Shown: positions 1 to 6,364 of the stretch, one piece after another
Position numbering within the stretch: the first letter of the stretch is position 1
Layout of the letters: the number at the start of each line of letters is the position of its first letter
DNA from: Lentisphaerota bacterium
GTDB lineage: Bacteria > Verrucomicrobiota > Kiritimatiellia > RFP12 > JAAYLN01
Assembly: GCA_012514915.1 (NCBI GenBank)
Contig: JAAYZJ010000276.1
Location: forward strand, 1-8,788
Reading direction: 5' to 3'
Length of the DNA stretch: 8,788 nucleotides
The notes under the pieces: generated by a model
Databases searched by the model: none
What the model was told of the DNA's origin: nothing
The model's input: the letters and a program-made list of their open reading frames with translations, nothing else
Program-made: the position numbers and the translations under genes

Positions 1-1499
1 AGCCGTCGGCTGAGGCCGCGCCGGATGCGGCACCCGCCGCCGAGGCGCCCGCCGAGGATCCCCTCGCCGAGATCTTCATGCAGGTCGACCAGTTTGCCAT
101 GCAGGGGGCCACCAACGAGGCCGTCCTTCTCTTCGAGGAGAGCCTGTCCAATCCCGCGCTGGCCGATCACCGTCAGCCGCTGTTCAACGGTTTGCTGCGC
201 TTCCTGCTGTTCACCGAACAGATCGAGGGGGCGAAGCGCCGCATGCTCGATGCCTGCCGCGACGACCACCCTCTGGCGATCGGCGGCATGGGTTTGGTCT
301 ACGGCTATCTGATGGATCGCGGCGACCTGACGAATGTCGTCGACTGGACCGAGCAGGTGCTGGCCGTCGAGCCGCTGCCCGGCGAGGTGCGCCGCAACAT
401 GCGCGAGTGGAATCTGCTGGCCTATCTCGCGCTGCGGGACGACGGCAAGATGCTCGAGCTCGTGGACCAGCTCGTCAAGGACGCGCCGGCGGGCGGCGCG
501 GCCGAGATCTTGTCGCGGGCCATCGACACGCTCTTCGACCAGCGCCGCCTCGATGCCGTCGATCAGGTCGTGCGGCAGATGGGCCGGCATGTGACGAGCG
601 ATGCCGGCACCCGGAACCTGATGCTCTACACGCGCGTGCGGCTGCTCGCGACGCGCAGCGAGTGGGACGCGCTGCAGGCCGCCATGCCGGACGCCGCCGC
701 CAGGTTGCCCGACGGGGAATTGCAGCGTCTGCTGCGCCATGTGTTCTCGCTGGCGCAGGCCGCCAAGCTGCCGGATGTCATCGATGCCGTCGGGGTGATG
801 ATCATCGACGGGCACCAGGACAAGACGCAAAGCCTCGTCACCGCCGGCCGGCAATGGGTCGATGCAACCATGCAGCGCGACGCCAGCGCACTTCCCGACC
901 GCCTGTCGCGCCTGCAGCAGTCCGCGTTTCCCGTACGCCAGTTGTGCGGGCTCTACATGCGCTATTTCTACGACGTGATCGACATGCCCGCGACCGTCGA
1001 GGCCATGAAGACGCTCGGCAACCGGCTTGCGCCCCTGGCCGAGGACGACGACACGCGCAACTCGATCCGGACGATGGTGCTGGATGCCGCCTTCGTGCGC
1101 GAGGACTACGCGACGGCCCTGGAGATCCTCGAGAAGGGCATTGCGGGCCGCGATGCCGCCTGGCACGCGATGGCCATCAGCAAGGTGCGGGCACACCAGG
1201 CGCTGCAGGCGGACAAACCGCGTGAGGCCGTCAAGTATTTCCGCGAGTTTATGGCAACGATCTCCACCTCCCCGGACGAGGCCACCAGCGACCCCGCCAC
1301 GGGACTTATGCATAGCCGTGCGATGATTCTCGGGCGGAATGCCAAGCGGATCGGTGATGTCCTGGCGAAAATACCCGATGCGGAGGCCGCGCGCAAAGCC
1401 TATGCCGAAGCCCGGGATTTCTACCAGAAGGCACTGGCCGACGAGAAGGATCCGGAGGTCGTCAAGCTGATCAACGCGGAACTGGCGGAAGTGCCCTGA
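1..1499 (+). CDS. TPR-like helical repeat protein, 5'-truncated by the window edge
   Basis: No specific function can be assigned. The reading frame is open from the first complete codon (position 3) to the TGA ending at 1499, giving 498 visible residues. The first in-frame ATG is at 78, but it has no ribosome binding site. The 25 residues before it are rich in Ala, Pro and Glu, like an inter-domain linker, so the true start probably lies outside the window. The rest is almost entirely alpha-helical, with repeated pairs of amphipathic helices of the TPR/SEL1 kind. The clearest are near the C-terminus, around REAVKYFREFM and the stretch AEARDFYQKALADEKDPEVV, where an A..FY.KAL pattern is typical of TPR helix B. 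Few cysteines, no catalytic motif and no membrane segment are visible. Proteins of this type usually act as protein-binding scaffolds, and an upstream signal peptide or anchor cannot be excluded. It converges on mazG, so it is not in that operon. TPR-like fold is likely; the role is unknown. Confidence 0.75.
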   Translation, partial: PSAEAAPDAAPAAEAPAEDPLAEIFMQVDQFAMQGATNEAVLLFEESLSNPALADHRQPLFNGLLRFLLFTEQIEGAKRRMLDACRDDHPLAIGGMGLVYGYLMDRGDLTNVVDWTEQVLAVEPLPGEVRRNMREWNLLAYLALRDDGKMLELVDQLVKDAPAGGAAEILSRAIDTLFDQRRLDAVDQVVRQMGRHVTSDAGTRNLMLYTRVRLLATRSEWDALQAAMPDAAARLPDGELQRLLRHVFSLAQAAKLPDVIDAVGVMIIDGHQDKTQSLVTAGRQWVDATMQRDASALPDRLSRLQQSAFPVRQLCGLYMRYFYDVIDMPATVEAMKTLGNRLAPLAEDDDTRNSIRTMVLDAAFVREDYATALEILEKGIAGRDAAWHAMAISKVRAHQALQADKPREAVKYFREFMATISTSPDEATSDPATGLMHSRAMILGRNAKRIGDVLAKIPDAEAARKAYAEARDFYQKALADEKDPEVVKLINAELAEVP

Positions 1500-1569
1500 G
1501 GGGCCACGCGAGGCGATCGCATGGGAGGGCGAGCGTCCGCGCGAGCAGTTGACGCGGGAGTGGGGGCCA

Positions 1570-1589
1570 GGCGAGACGACAGTCTCGCC
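1570..1589. terminator. Hairpin between convergent genes, possible bidirectional terminator
   Basis: The arms GGCGAGAC (1570-1577) and GTCTCGCC (1582-1589) are perfectly complementary, with a 4-nt GACA loop. The hairpin lies between the stop of the plus-strand TPR-like gene (1499) and the stop of the minus-strand mazG (1603), which is the expected place for a shared terminator. Neither strand has a T-tract after the stem, so it is not a textbook intrinsic terminator. It may instead be an mRNA 3'-end stabiliser or a Rho-assisted site. Confidence 0.45.
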
Positions 1590-1602
1590 AGTCGCGCGGC
1601 GG

Positions 1603-2445
1603 CTACTCTGACCGCTTGGCCTCGTCCCAGAAGGCGTCCAGTTCGTCCAGGGGGACGTCGCGCAGGTCGCGGCCGGCCGCCTGCGCCCGCTGCTCGACAT
1701 GCTGGAAGCGGCGCGCGAAGCGCGACGTGCATTGGCGCAGGGCCTCCTCGGCGTCGATCTTCAGAAACCGGCAGAGATTGACGATAGAGAAAAGAAGATC
1801 GCCTATTTCCGCCGTCATCGCCCGTGAGTCGTCGGCCGCCAGGGCGGCATCAAGTTCGGCCAGTTCCTCGTCGATCTTGCCGCGGGGGCCCGTTCGGTCG
1901 GGCCAGTCGAATCCGACGCGCGCGGCCTTGGCCTGGATCCGCTGGGCGCGGAGCAGGGCGGGAAGCGCGGCGGGGACGCCGGCGAGCGCCGAGCGCGCGT
2001 GGGCTTCGGGAGCGGCCGACCGCTCGGCCTGCTTGATCCGCTCCCAGTTGCGCAGCACCGCCTCGGTGCCGTCGACGGCGGCTTCCCCGAAGACGTGCGG
2101 GTGGCGGCGAACCAGCTTGTCCGCCAGCCGGTTGGCGACATCGTCGAGGTTGAAGGCGTGCTGCTCCTCACGGATGCGCGCCTGGAAAAGCACCTGCAGC
2201 AGGACATCGCCCAGTTCCTCGGCATGGGCGCCGCAGTCGGCGCCGTCCATCACATCGAGAAGTTCGTAGCACTCCTCGACCAGGCACGGCTTCAGCGTGG
2301 CAAGCGTCTGCTCGCGATCCCAGGGGCAGCCACCGGGCCCCCGTAACCGGGCCAGGATGGACTGGAGCCGGGCCCATCCATCCCCGGACACCGGAGAGCA
2401 GGTGAGCGGGGCATCATCGGCCTGATCGGGTTGGCGATGGTCCAT
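1603..2445 (-). CDS. mazG: MazG nucleoside triphosphate pyrophosphohydrolase
   Basis: MazG hydrolyses (d)NTPs to the monophosphate and pyrophosphate. It clears aberrant nucleotides and, in some bacteria, modulates stress signalling through nucleotide pools; it is cytosolic. The 280-residue product has the full two-domain form. The N-terminal domain carries the signature GGCPWDREQT (38-47), the metal-binding E57-E58-x-x-E61 and E77-x-x-D80, and RRHPHVF (113-119). The C-terminal domain repeats the all-alpha NTP-PPase pattern with E193-E194-x-x-E197 and E213-x-x-D216, and ends in an L-D-E-L-D-x-F-W-D motif typical of MazG. Length is normal for the family (about 260-280). The ATG at 2445 has only a weak GGA 7 nt upstream, but it leaves the usual short lead-in before the first domain. 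The gene lies 44 bp behind the HAD-like gene on the same strand, so it is probably co-transcribed and translated from that mRNA. The identification is secure; the exact start is less so. Confidence 0.95.
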   Translation of the reverse strand: MDHRQPDQADDAPLTCSPVSGDGWARLQSILARLRGPGGCPWDREQTLATLKPCLVEECYELLDVMDGADCGAHAEELGDVLLQVLFQARIREEQHAFNLDDVANRLADKLVRRHPHVFGEAAVDGTEAVLRNWERIKQAERSAAPEAHARSALAGVPAALPALLRAQRIQAKAARVGFDWPDRTGPRGKIDEELAELDAALAADDSRAMTAEIGDLLFSIVNLCRFLKIDAEEALRQCTSRFARRFQHVEQRAQAAGRDLRDVPLDELDAFWDEAKRSE

Positions 2446-2489
2446 GTGGCGTTCCAGCGTCTCTCCCGGAGGGCGGGGCCGGCGTGGCG

Positions 2490-3191
2490 TCAGGCCTGGA
2501 TGCGCAGTGCCTGGAGAATGGCGGGCAGCACGGGCTTTTCCAGCGAGTCGAAACAGGCGATGGCGCCGGTGAAATCCTGGAAGTCGGTCAGCTCGTTGGG
2601 AATGGCGACCACGGGCATGCTGGCGGCCATCGCCGATTTACACGAGGCGGCACCGGCGACGACCGCGACGCACAGGCGATCGGTCATGTTCAGCGTGAGC
2701 GCGGCGCGGCGCCAGACGTCCCACGGGAACGCGCCGGCATACGCCGCCTGCGATTCGCATAGGGTGGATACATGCTTGAACGCCAGCAGCGGCGCGAAGC
2801 AAGCCTCGGCCGTCTCCACGGCGAGCCGGGTCAGCAGGGCGACGCGGACGTTGTGCTCCGAGAGCCCCTTGACGAGCGCCACGACCGGGTGGTCGGCATC
2901 GAGGGGCGCCGCGCCCAGTTGGTCGAGGTAGGCTGCGCGGATCGTCTGCGCGAGCTCGGGCGTTGAACGCCGGCCGAAGCTGACGAGCAGGCGGTTGAGC
3001 CCTGTCTCCAGATGAACCCCGAGGCAATAGCGGGCGAAATGCCCCTCGTCGATCGCCACGCCCAGTTTGCTCAACTCGGTCTTGATGATGGTGTAGATCC
3101 GCTGGATGCCGTTCAAGACCACGGAATCCATTTCGATAATGCATCCCTGGAAGGGATCACGGTCGGTCTGGCCATCATTTTTGGACATCAT
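2490..3191 (-). CDS. Degenerate HAD-superfamily protein (probable pseudo-phosphatase)
   Basis: The 233-residue product has the outline of a beta-phosphoglucomutase-like HAD phosphatase, but the catalytic residues are altered. Motif I, normally hhDxDG, reads I-I-E20-M-D22-S, so the nucleophilic Asp is Glu. Motif II keeps its Thr (ALLT, T121). The motif III Lys before Pro is replaced by Phe (F155-P156). Motif IV, normally an acidic EDS/GDS, is V-V-A-G-A-A-S (177-183). The C-terminal part, PVVAIPNELTDFQDFTGA, matches the conserved end of HAD phosphatases closely, which supports the assignment. A cap domain should lie at about residues 35-110. The ATG at 3191 is preferred over the upstream GTG at 3257 (255 aa): it has GGAG (3199-3202) 7 nt upstream, while the GTG has no ribosome binding site and would sit almost at the predicted transcription start. 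It is the first gene of a likely operon with mazG. The fold is fairly certain. Loss of phosphatase activity is inferred, and a regulatory or binding role is only a guess. Confidence 0.8.
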   Translation of the reverse strand: MMSKNDGQTDRDPFQGCIIEMDSVVLNGIQRIYTIIKTELSKLGVAIDEGHFARYCLGVHLETGLNRLLVSFGRRSTPELAQTIRAAYLDQLGAAPLDADHPVVALVKGLSEHNVRVALLTRLAVETAEACFAPLLAFKHVSTLCESQAAYAGAFPWDVWRRAALTLNMTDRLCVAVVAGAASCKSAMAASMPVVAIPNELTDFQDFTGAIACFDSLEKPVLPAILQALRIQA

Positions 3192-3198
3192 ACTCTCA

Positions 3199-3202
3199 CT
3201 CC
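3199..3202 (-). promoter_or_regulatory. Ribosome binding site of the HAD-like gene
   Basis: GGAG on the minus strand, 7 nt before the ATG at 3191, within GGAGTGAGAGT. This is the clearest Shine-Dalgarno site in the window. It decides between the ATG at 3191 and the longer GTG start at 3257. Confidence 0.7.
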
Positions 3203-3210
3203 GCTGAGGG

Positions 3211-3247
3211 GCACAACCGCGCACGCCTCGCGTCACGTGTGTTGTGC
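3211..3247 (-). promoter_or_regulatory. Inverted repeat in the leader of the HAD-like/mazG unit
   Basis: The arms GCACAAC (3211-3217) and GTTGTGC (3241-3247) are perfectly complementary across a 23-nt GC-rich loop. The loop contains the palindrome CACGTG (3234-3239). The repeat lies between the predicted transcription start (about 3268) and the ribosome binding site (3199-3202). It could be an operator for a dimeric regulator or an mRNA hairpin controlling the leader. No known riboswitch is recognised. Confidence 0.35.
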
Positions 3248-3274
3248 GATGAAACACTGGGTTGAAGCGCCTAG

Positions 3275-3303
3275 AAAATAGACGGTCTGGCGTCAGGCGT
3301 CAA
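3275..3303 (-). promoter_or_regulatory. Sigma70-like promoter for the HAD-like/mazG unit
   Basis: Read on the minus strand, TTGACG (3298-3303) is followed after exactly 17 nt by TATTTT (3275-3280). These match the -35 consensus at 5 of 6 and the -10 consensus at 4 of 6 positions. The predicted start near 3268 gives a leader of about 75 nt to the ATG at 3191. This is the best promoter candidate in the window and stands out in otherwise GC-rich sequence. Confidence 0.55.
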
Positions 3304-3486
3304 TGGAATTTCCCGTCCACCCGGAATCGGTCGGCAAGGGGGGGCGAAGAATGCGCATGAATCCATGGGGAAGCGTTGGTGAAAGGCGGGCGCGTGCGCC
3401 GGGGGGCAGCCCCGTTTCACTGGCCGCACCAGCATCTCCGTATCCATCGTCCTCGTCCTCGTCCTCGAGTGGGGCGGATGGCGGAT

Positions 3487-3509
3487 CGGGGGAAAGGTGC
3501 CGTCCCCCG
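3487..3509 (-). terminator. GC-rich hairpin downstream of der
   Basis: A 7-bp perfect stem (CGGGGGA paired with TCCCCCG) with a 9-nt loop begins 11 bp past the der stop codon. The position fits a terminator, but there is no T-tract on the minus strand after it. Treat it as a weak candidate, possibly a stabilising 3' hairpin. Confidence 0.3.
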
Positions 3510-3519
3510 GCGGCGGGCG

Positions 3520-5073
3520 TCACGTGGCGCGGCCGCGGCGCGGCGCGCCCGTCCTGGCCGCCTTCGGACGCCGGGCCGCGGCCTTCGGGTGCGCCGAGTG
3601 GCGGGCTTGCCGCGTGCCGGCCTTGGAGACGCGGGGCGCCGCCTGCGCCTGCGCCTGGCGACGGGCCGTCACCGCCTCGGGACGCGTCCGCTCGCGGAAG
3701 CGAATCGTCACGGGGGCGCCGGCCAGGCCGAAGCGCTCGCGGAGCGAGCGGACCAGGTAGTCGGTGAAGTTGCCGGTCGCCAGTTTGATGTCGTTGACGA
3801 AGACCCGGATCTCGATCGGTGCCGCGCCGGTCTGCGTCGCGTAGTAGAGCTTCAGGTGGCGCTTACCGGCGCTGGGCATGTTCGCCCGCTCCGTGGCGTC
3901 GGCGAGCGTCCGGTTCAGCTGGCCGGTCGGGAGCGCGCGCTGGATCTGCCGTGCCACCTCGTCGATCGCCTCGACGCTCCGGCGCACATTGAAGCCGCTC
4001 TGAGCCGAGATGAAAACCAGCGGGCAATGGTTGAGAAACGGCACCGCCGCCCGCAGGGCCGGTTCGTACCGCGCCTGCGTCATGGCCTCCTCCATGGCGA
4101 TGTCCCATTTGTTGACGAGCAGGACGCACCCCTTGCGGGCCTTCTGGATCCGCGCGGCGATGTGCTTGTCCTGCACGGTCGGGCCGGCCTGAGCGTCGAG
4201 GATATGGACGACCACGTCGGCCTCGTCGATGCTCTGCTCGGCGCGGAAGAGACTGAAGCGCTCGACGGCGTTGTCGATCCGGTGGACATGCCGCATGCCT
4301 GCCGTGTCGATCAGCACGTAATGCCGGGCCTGCGGTCCGGATCCGATCGTGAAGGGAATCTCGATGCTGTCGCGCGTCGTGCCGGCGACGTCCGAGACGA
4401 TGACCCGTGGATGGCGCAGCAGGCGATTGATGTACGACGACTTGCCGGCGTTGGGGCGCCCGACGACGGCGACCTTCAGGGGACGGTCGGCCAGGGGCCG
4501 GGGTGCGGGCGGCAGCAACGCCGTCACGTCGTTCAGCAAGGGCTCGATACCGCGGTTGTGGAGCGCCGACACCGGGTACAGCGGCATGCCCAGGGCGGCG
4601 AATTCGGCCGCCGCCGTCTCGTGCTGCGCGAGGTCGCACTTGTTGACGGCTATGCGGCACGGCACGCCGGCGCGGCGGATGCGGGCCGCAACCTCACCAT
4701 CCAGCGGGTGCAGGCCGTTCTGCGCATCGACAACGAGGATGGCGGCGCCGGCATCGGCCAGGGCCGCATCGACCTGCTCGACGATGCCGGTCTCGATCGC
4801 CGCGCCAGCGGCTTCGCCCTTGACGAGGCGCACCCCGCCCGTGTCGACCAGGTCGAACGGCGCGGGATCCCATTTGATCTGGCGCACGATCCGGTCGCGC
4901 GTCACGCCGCTTTCATCATGGACAATCGCGATCCGCCGGCCTGCCAGCCGGTTGAACAGCGCCGATTTCCCGACATTGGGACGCCCGACAATCACCACCA
5001 TCCGCTGCCGCTCGAACGCGGGCGCGGCTTCGCAAGATGGGTTGGGATCGACAGATGACGGCTGAATCGGCAT
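3520..5073 (-). CDS. der: Ribosome-assembly GTPase Der (EngA)
   Basis: Der is an essential GTPase needed for maturation of the 50S ribosomal subunit, which it binds from the cytosol. The 517-residue product has both tandem G domains intact. G domain 1 has GRPNVGKS (30-37), GVTRD (56-60), DTGG (77-80) and NKCD (144-147), with an SA loop at 169-170. G domain 2 has GRPNAGKS (205-212), GTTRD (231-235), DTAG (256-259) and NKWD (321-324), with SA at 356-357. The KH-like domain that is unique to Der follows at about 367-465. A tail of some 50 residues rich in Arg, Ala and Lys makes the protein longer than most family members (about 435-490). The ATG at 5073 is preferred to the TTG at 5109 because neither has a ribosome binding site and the TTG adds no conserved sequence. 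TAAACT lies 7 nt before this ATG, so the mRNA may be leaderless. It is divergent from the permease gene and separated from the HAD-like gene by about 330 bp, so it is probably its own transcription unit. Confidence 0.95.
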   Translation of the reverse strand: MPIQPSSVDPNPSCEAAPAFERQRMVVIVGRPNVGKSALFNRLAGRRIAIVHDESGVTRDRIVRQIKWDPAPFDLVDTGGVRLVKGEAAGAAIETGIVEQVDAALADAGAAILVVDAQNGLHPLDGEVAARIRRAGVPCRIAVNKCDLAQHETAAAEFAALGMPLYPVSALHNRGIEPLLNDVTALLPPAPRPLADRPLKVAVVGRPNAGKSSYINRLLRHPRVIVSDVAGTTRDSIEIPFTIGSGPQARHYVLIDTAGMRHVHRIDNAVERFSLFRAEQSIDEADVVVHILDAQAGPTVQDKHIAARIQKARKGCVLLVNKWDIAMEEAMTQARYEPALRAAVPFLNHCPLVFISAQSGFNVRRSVEAIDEVARQIQRALPTGQLNRTLADATERANMPSAGKRHLKLYYATQTGAAPIEIRVFVNDIKLATGNFTDYLVRSLRERFGLAGAPVTIRFRERTRPEAVTARRQAQAQAAPRVSKAGTRQARHSAHPKAAARRPKAARTGAPRRGRAT

Positions 5074-5080
5074 GCCGGGC

Positions 5081-5109
5081 AGTTTAGCGGATCGCGCGCC
5101 ATGACGCAA
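5081..5109 (-). promoter_or_regulatory. Possible leaderless promoter of der
   Basis: On the minus strand, TTGCGT (5104-5109) and TAAACT (5081-5086) are spaced by 17 nt. They match the -35 and -10 consensus at 3 and 4 of 6 positions. The -10 box ends 7 nt before the ATG at 5073, so transcription would start at or next to the start codon. The match is weak and the call rests mainly on its position. Confidence 0.3.
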
Positions 5110-5124
5110 ATGCAGAAGGCGCCA

Positions 5125-5153
5125 TTGACAGGCTGCGGCGCGGATGGGAAACT
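5125..5153 (+). promoter_or_regulatory. Possible promoter of the permease/QueG-like unit
   Basis: A perfect -35 consensus, TTGACA (5125-5130), is followed after 17 nt by GAAACT (5148-5153), which is a poor -10 match (3 of 6). The box ends 6 nt before the ATG at 5160, which would give a leaderless transcript. The -10 candidate lies inside the inverted repeat at 5140-5159. Confidence 0.4.
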
Positions 5154-5159
5154 ATCCGC
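5140..5159 (+). promoter_or_regulatory. Inverted repeat abutting the permease start codon
   Basis: GCGGAT (5140-5145) and ATCCGC (5154-5159) form a perfect 6-bp inverted repeat with an 8-nt spacer that ends at the base before the ATG. It covers the possible -10 box, so it could be an operator. A further GCGGAT lies at 5088-5093 near the der start. GC-rich 6-mers recur by chance, so this is only suggestive. Confidence 0.3.
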
Positions 5160-6344
5160 ATGTCTTCACCCGCGGATTCCGAAACCCGTGCGGCGCCCGG
5201 CCGTGCGCCATCGACCTTTGCTTCCTTTTTCACGCCGCGACAGCAGGGGATTTGCGCCGACGGGCTGACGGTGCTGGCGGCCAGCGCCGTGGTGGCCTTC
5301 GTGGGTCTCCTGGTCTGGTTGCTGCTGTCGATCATTTCGGCCCTGCAGCAGGTGCTGGCCCCCTTCCTCGTCGCCGCGATGCTGGCCATGCTGTTCAAGC
5401 CCTACTACACCATGCTGTGCCGGGCGGTGCGCGGCTCGAACGTGGTGGCGCTGGGGGTGTTCTTTCTCTCGGTGCTGATCCCCGTCGGGTTGATCGTCTG
5501 GTTTTTCGGTGAAATGCTGATCAACCAGGTTATCGGCGCGATCGACCGGATTCCCGAACTGCTGCAGCGGATGGAGCACTTGCCGGAGGCCCAGCGCGCC
5601 GACCTCCAGAAGCTCTTCGAACGACTTCACTTGTGGGATGCCGACACGGGCCGGTTCACCCTCGCCGCGAACTGGAACGCCCAGACCCTGTTCAACCGCT
5701 TCGGCAGCCACCTGATGCGGGCGGGAATCGGCGCCTGGGATCTGATCGTCGCGCTGCTGGGCTGGATGGTCCTGCCGGTCTACCTGGCGTTCTTCCTGGT
5801 CGACGAGCCCCCCTCGGCCGCCAGCATCCGGCGTTTTCTTCCGTTTCTCAAGGAGACAACCCGCGAAGACATCGTTGAACTGGCGGTGCAGTTCGAAAAC
5901 ATCATCCTTTCGTTCTTCCGTGGCCAGGTCCTGGTGGCCCTGATCCAGGCGCTGCTGTTCGGACTGGGCTTCTGGATCGTCGGGCTCGAATTCGGCTTCA
6001 TCATCGGGTTCGTCCTCGGCCTGCTCAACATCGTCCCCTACCTCGGCAACGCCGCCGGGCTGCTGGTCGTGGTTCCCATGGCTTTCCTCGGCGGCGGCCT
6101 GTGGCAGTTGGGCGCCGTCCTGCTGGTGTTCGCCGTCGTCCAGACGCTCGACAGCTATCTCGTCACGCCCAGAATCATGGGCAGCCGCACCGGCCTGCAT
6201 CCGGTCGCGATCATCTTCTCGCTGCTCTTCTGGAGCGTCGTGCTGGGGGGCTTCCTGGGGCTGCTGCTCGGCATCCCCCTGAGCGCCTTTGTCGTCGTGC
6301 TGGGGCGGCTGCTGCGCTCGAAATACATCCGCGAGCTGGTGTAG
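5160..6344 (+). CDS. AI-2E family transporter (PerM/YdiK-like membrane permease)
   Basis: This 394-residue integral inner-membrane protein belongs to the AI-2E (UPF0118) family. Members export or exchange small molecules; the autoinducer-2 exporter TqsA and Na+/H+ antiporters belong here, so the substrate cannot be read from sequence. Hydrophobic segments lie at about 37-60, 64-80, 95-118, 187-213, 253-305 (probably two), 312-332 and 349-384. Between segments 3 and 4 is a soluble region (about 125-185) with amphipathic helices, as is usual in the family. The hallmark C-terminal region is intact: G-L-L-N-I-V-P-Y-L-G (287-296), then the D-S-Y-L-V-T-P-R-I-M-G stretch (331-341) and the L-H-P-V-A-I-I motif (346-352). 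Length is normal (350-400). The start at ATG 5160 has only a poor GGGA 10 nt upstream; see the promoter entry. It ends 20 bp before the QueG-like gene, with which it probably forms an operon. Family confidence is high, substrate unknown. Confidence 0.92.
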   Translation: MSSPADSETRAAPGRAPSTFASFFTPRQQGICADGLTVLAASAVVAFVGLLVWLLLSIISALQQVLAPFLVAAMLAMLFKPYYTMLCRAVRGSNVVALGVFFLSVLIPVGLIVWFFGEMLINQVIGAIDRIPELLQRMEHLPEAQRADLQKLFERLHLWDADTGRFTLAANWNAQTLFNRFGSHLMRAGIGAWDLIVALLGWMVLPVYLAFFLVDEPPSAASIRRFLPFLKETTREDIVELAVQFENIILSFFRGQVLVALIQALLFGLGFWIVGLEFGFIIGFVLGLLNIVPYLGNAAGLLVVVPMAFLGGGLWQLGAVLLVFAVVQTLDSYLVTPRIMGSRTGLHPVAIIFSLLFWSVVLGGFLGLLLGIPLSAFVVVLGRLLRSKYIRELV

Positions 6345-6347
6345 TGA

Positions 6348-6354
6348 AGAGAGG
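6348..6354 (+). promoter_or_regulatory. Ribosome binding site of the QueG-like gene
   Basis: AGAGAGG ends 10 nt before the ATG at 6365 and supports that start. A second purine-rich stretch, AGAAAGG (6371-6377), lies 11 nt before the in-frame ATG at 6389, so a start eight residues shorter is also possible. Confidence 0.5.
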
Positions 6355-6364
6355 TTGATGGAAC

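Larger units (their letters stand above)
3192..3519. other. Non-coding stretch between der and the HAD-like gene
   Basis: I see no convincing gene in these 328 bp. The part near 3192-3303 holds the leader and promoter described separately. It also has two tandem copies of GGCGTCA (3289-3295 and 3296-3302), the second overlapping the -35 box. At 3448-3465 there are three tandem copies of CGTCCT. Just past the der stop, CGGGGGA (3487-3493) and TCCCCCG (3503-3509) can pair over a 9-nt loop. This could help end the der transcript, but no T-tract follows. The remainder, about 3310-3445, shows nothing recognisable. Confidence 0.5.

Noticed and set aside
3192..3257. Extended GTG start for the HAD-like gene (22 extra residues)
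   Set aside because: There is no ribosome binding site, the predicted transcription start is about 11 nt away, and the extra residues show no HAD similarity. The ATG at 3191 has a good GGAG.
3293..3523. A 76-codon minus-strand frame between der and the HAD-like gene
   Set aside because: The product is low-complexity (Asp/Glu run from the CGTCCT repeat, many Pro). It has no ribosome binding site that I can see, and its end overlaps the HAD-like promoter.
3376..5058. A 560-codon open frame on the plus strand opposite der
   Set aside because: It is antisense to a gene with complete Der motifs. Its product has no recognisable domain and is rich in Arg, Asp and Gly, as expected of a shadow frame in GC-rich DNA.
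5074..5109. Upstream TTG start for der
   Set aside because: It has no ribosome binding site and adds twelve non-conserved residues.
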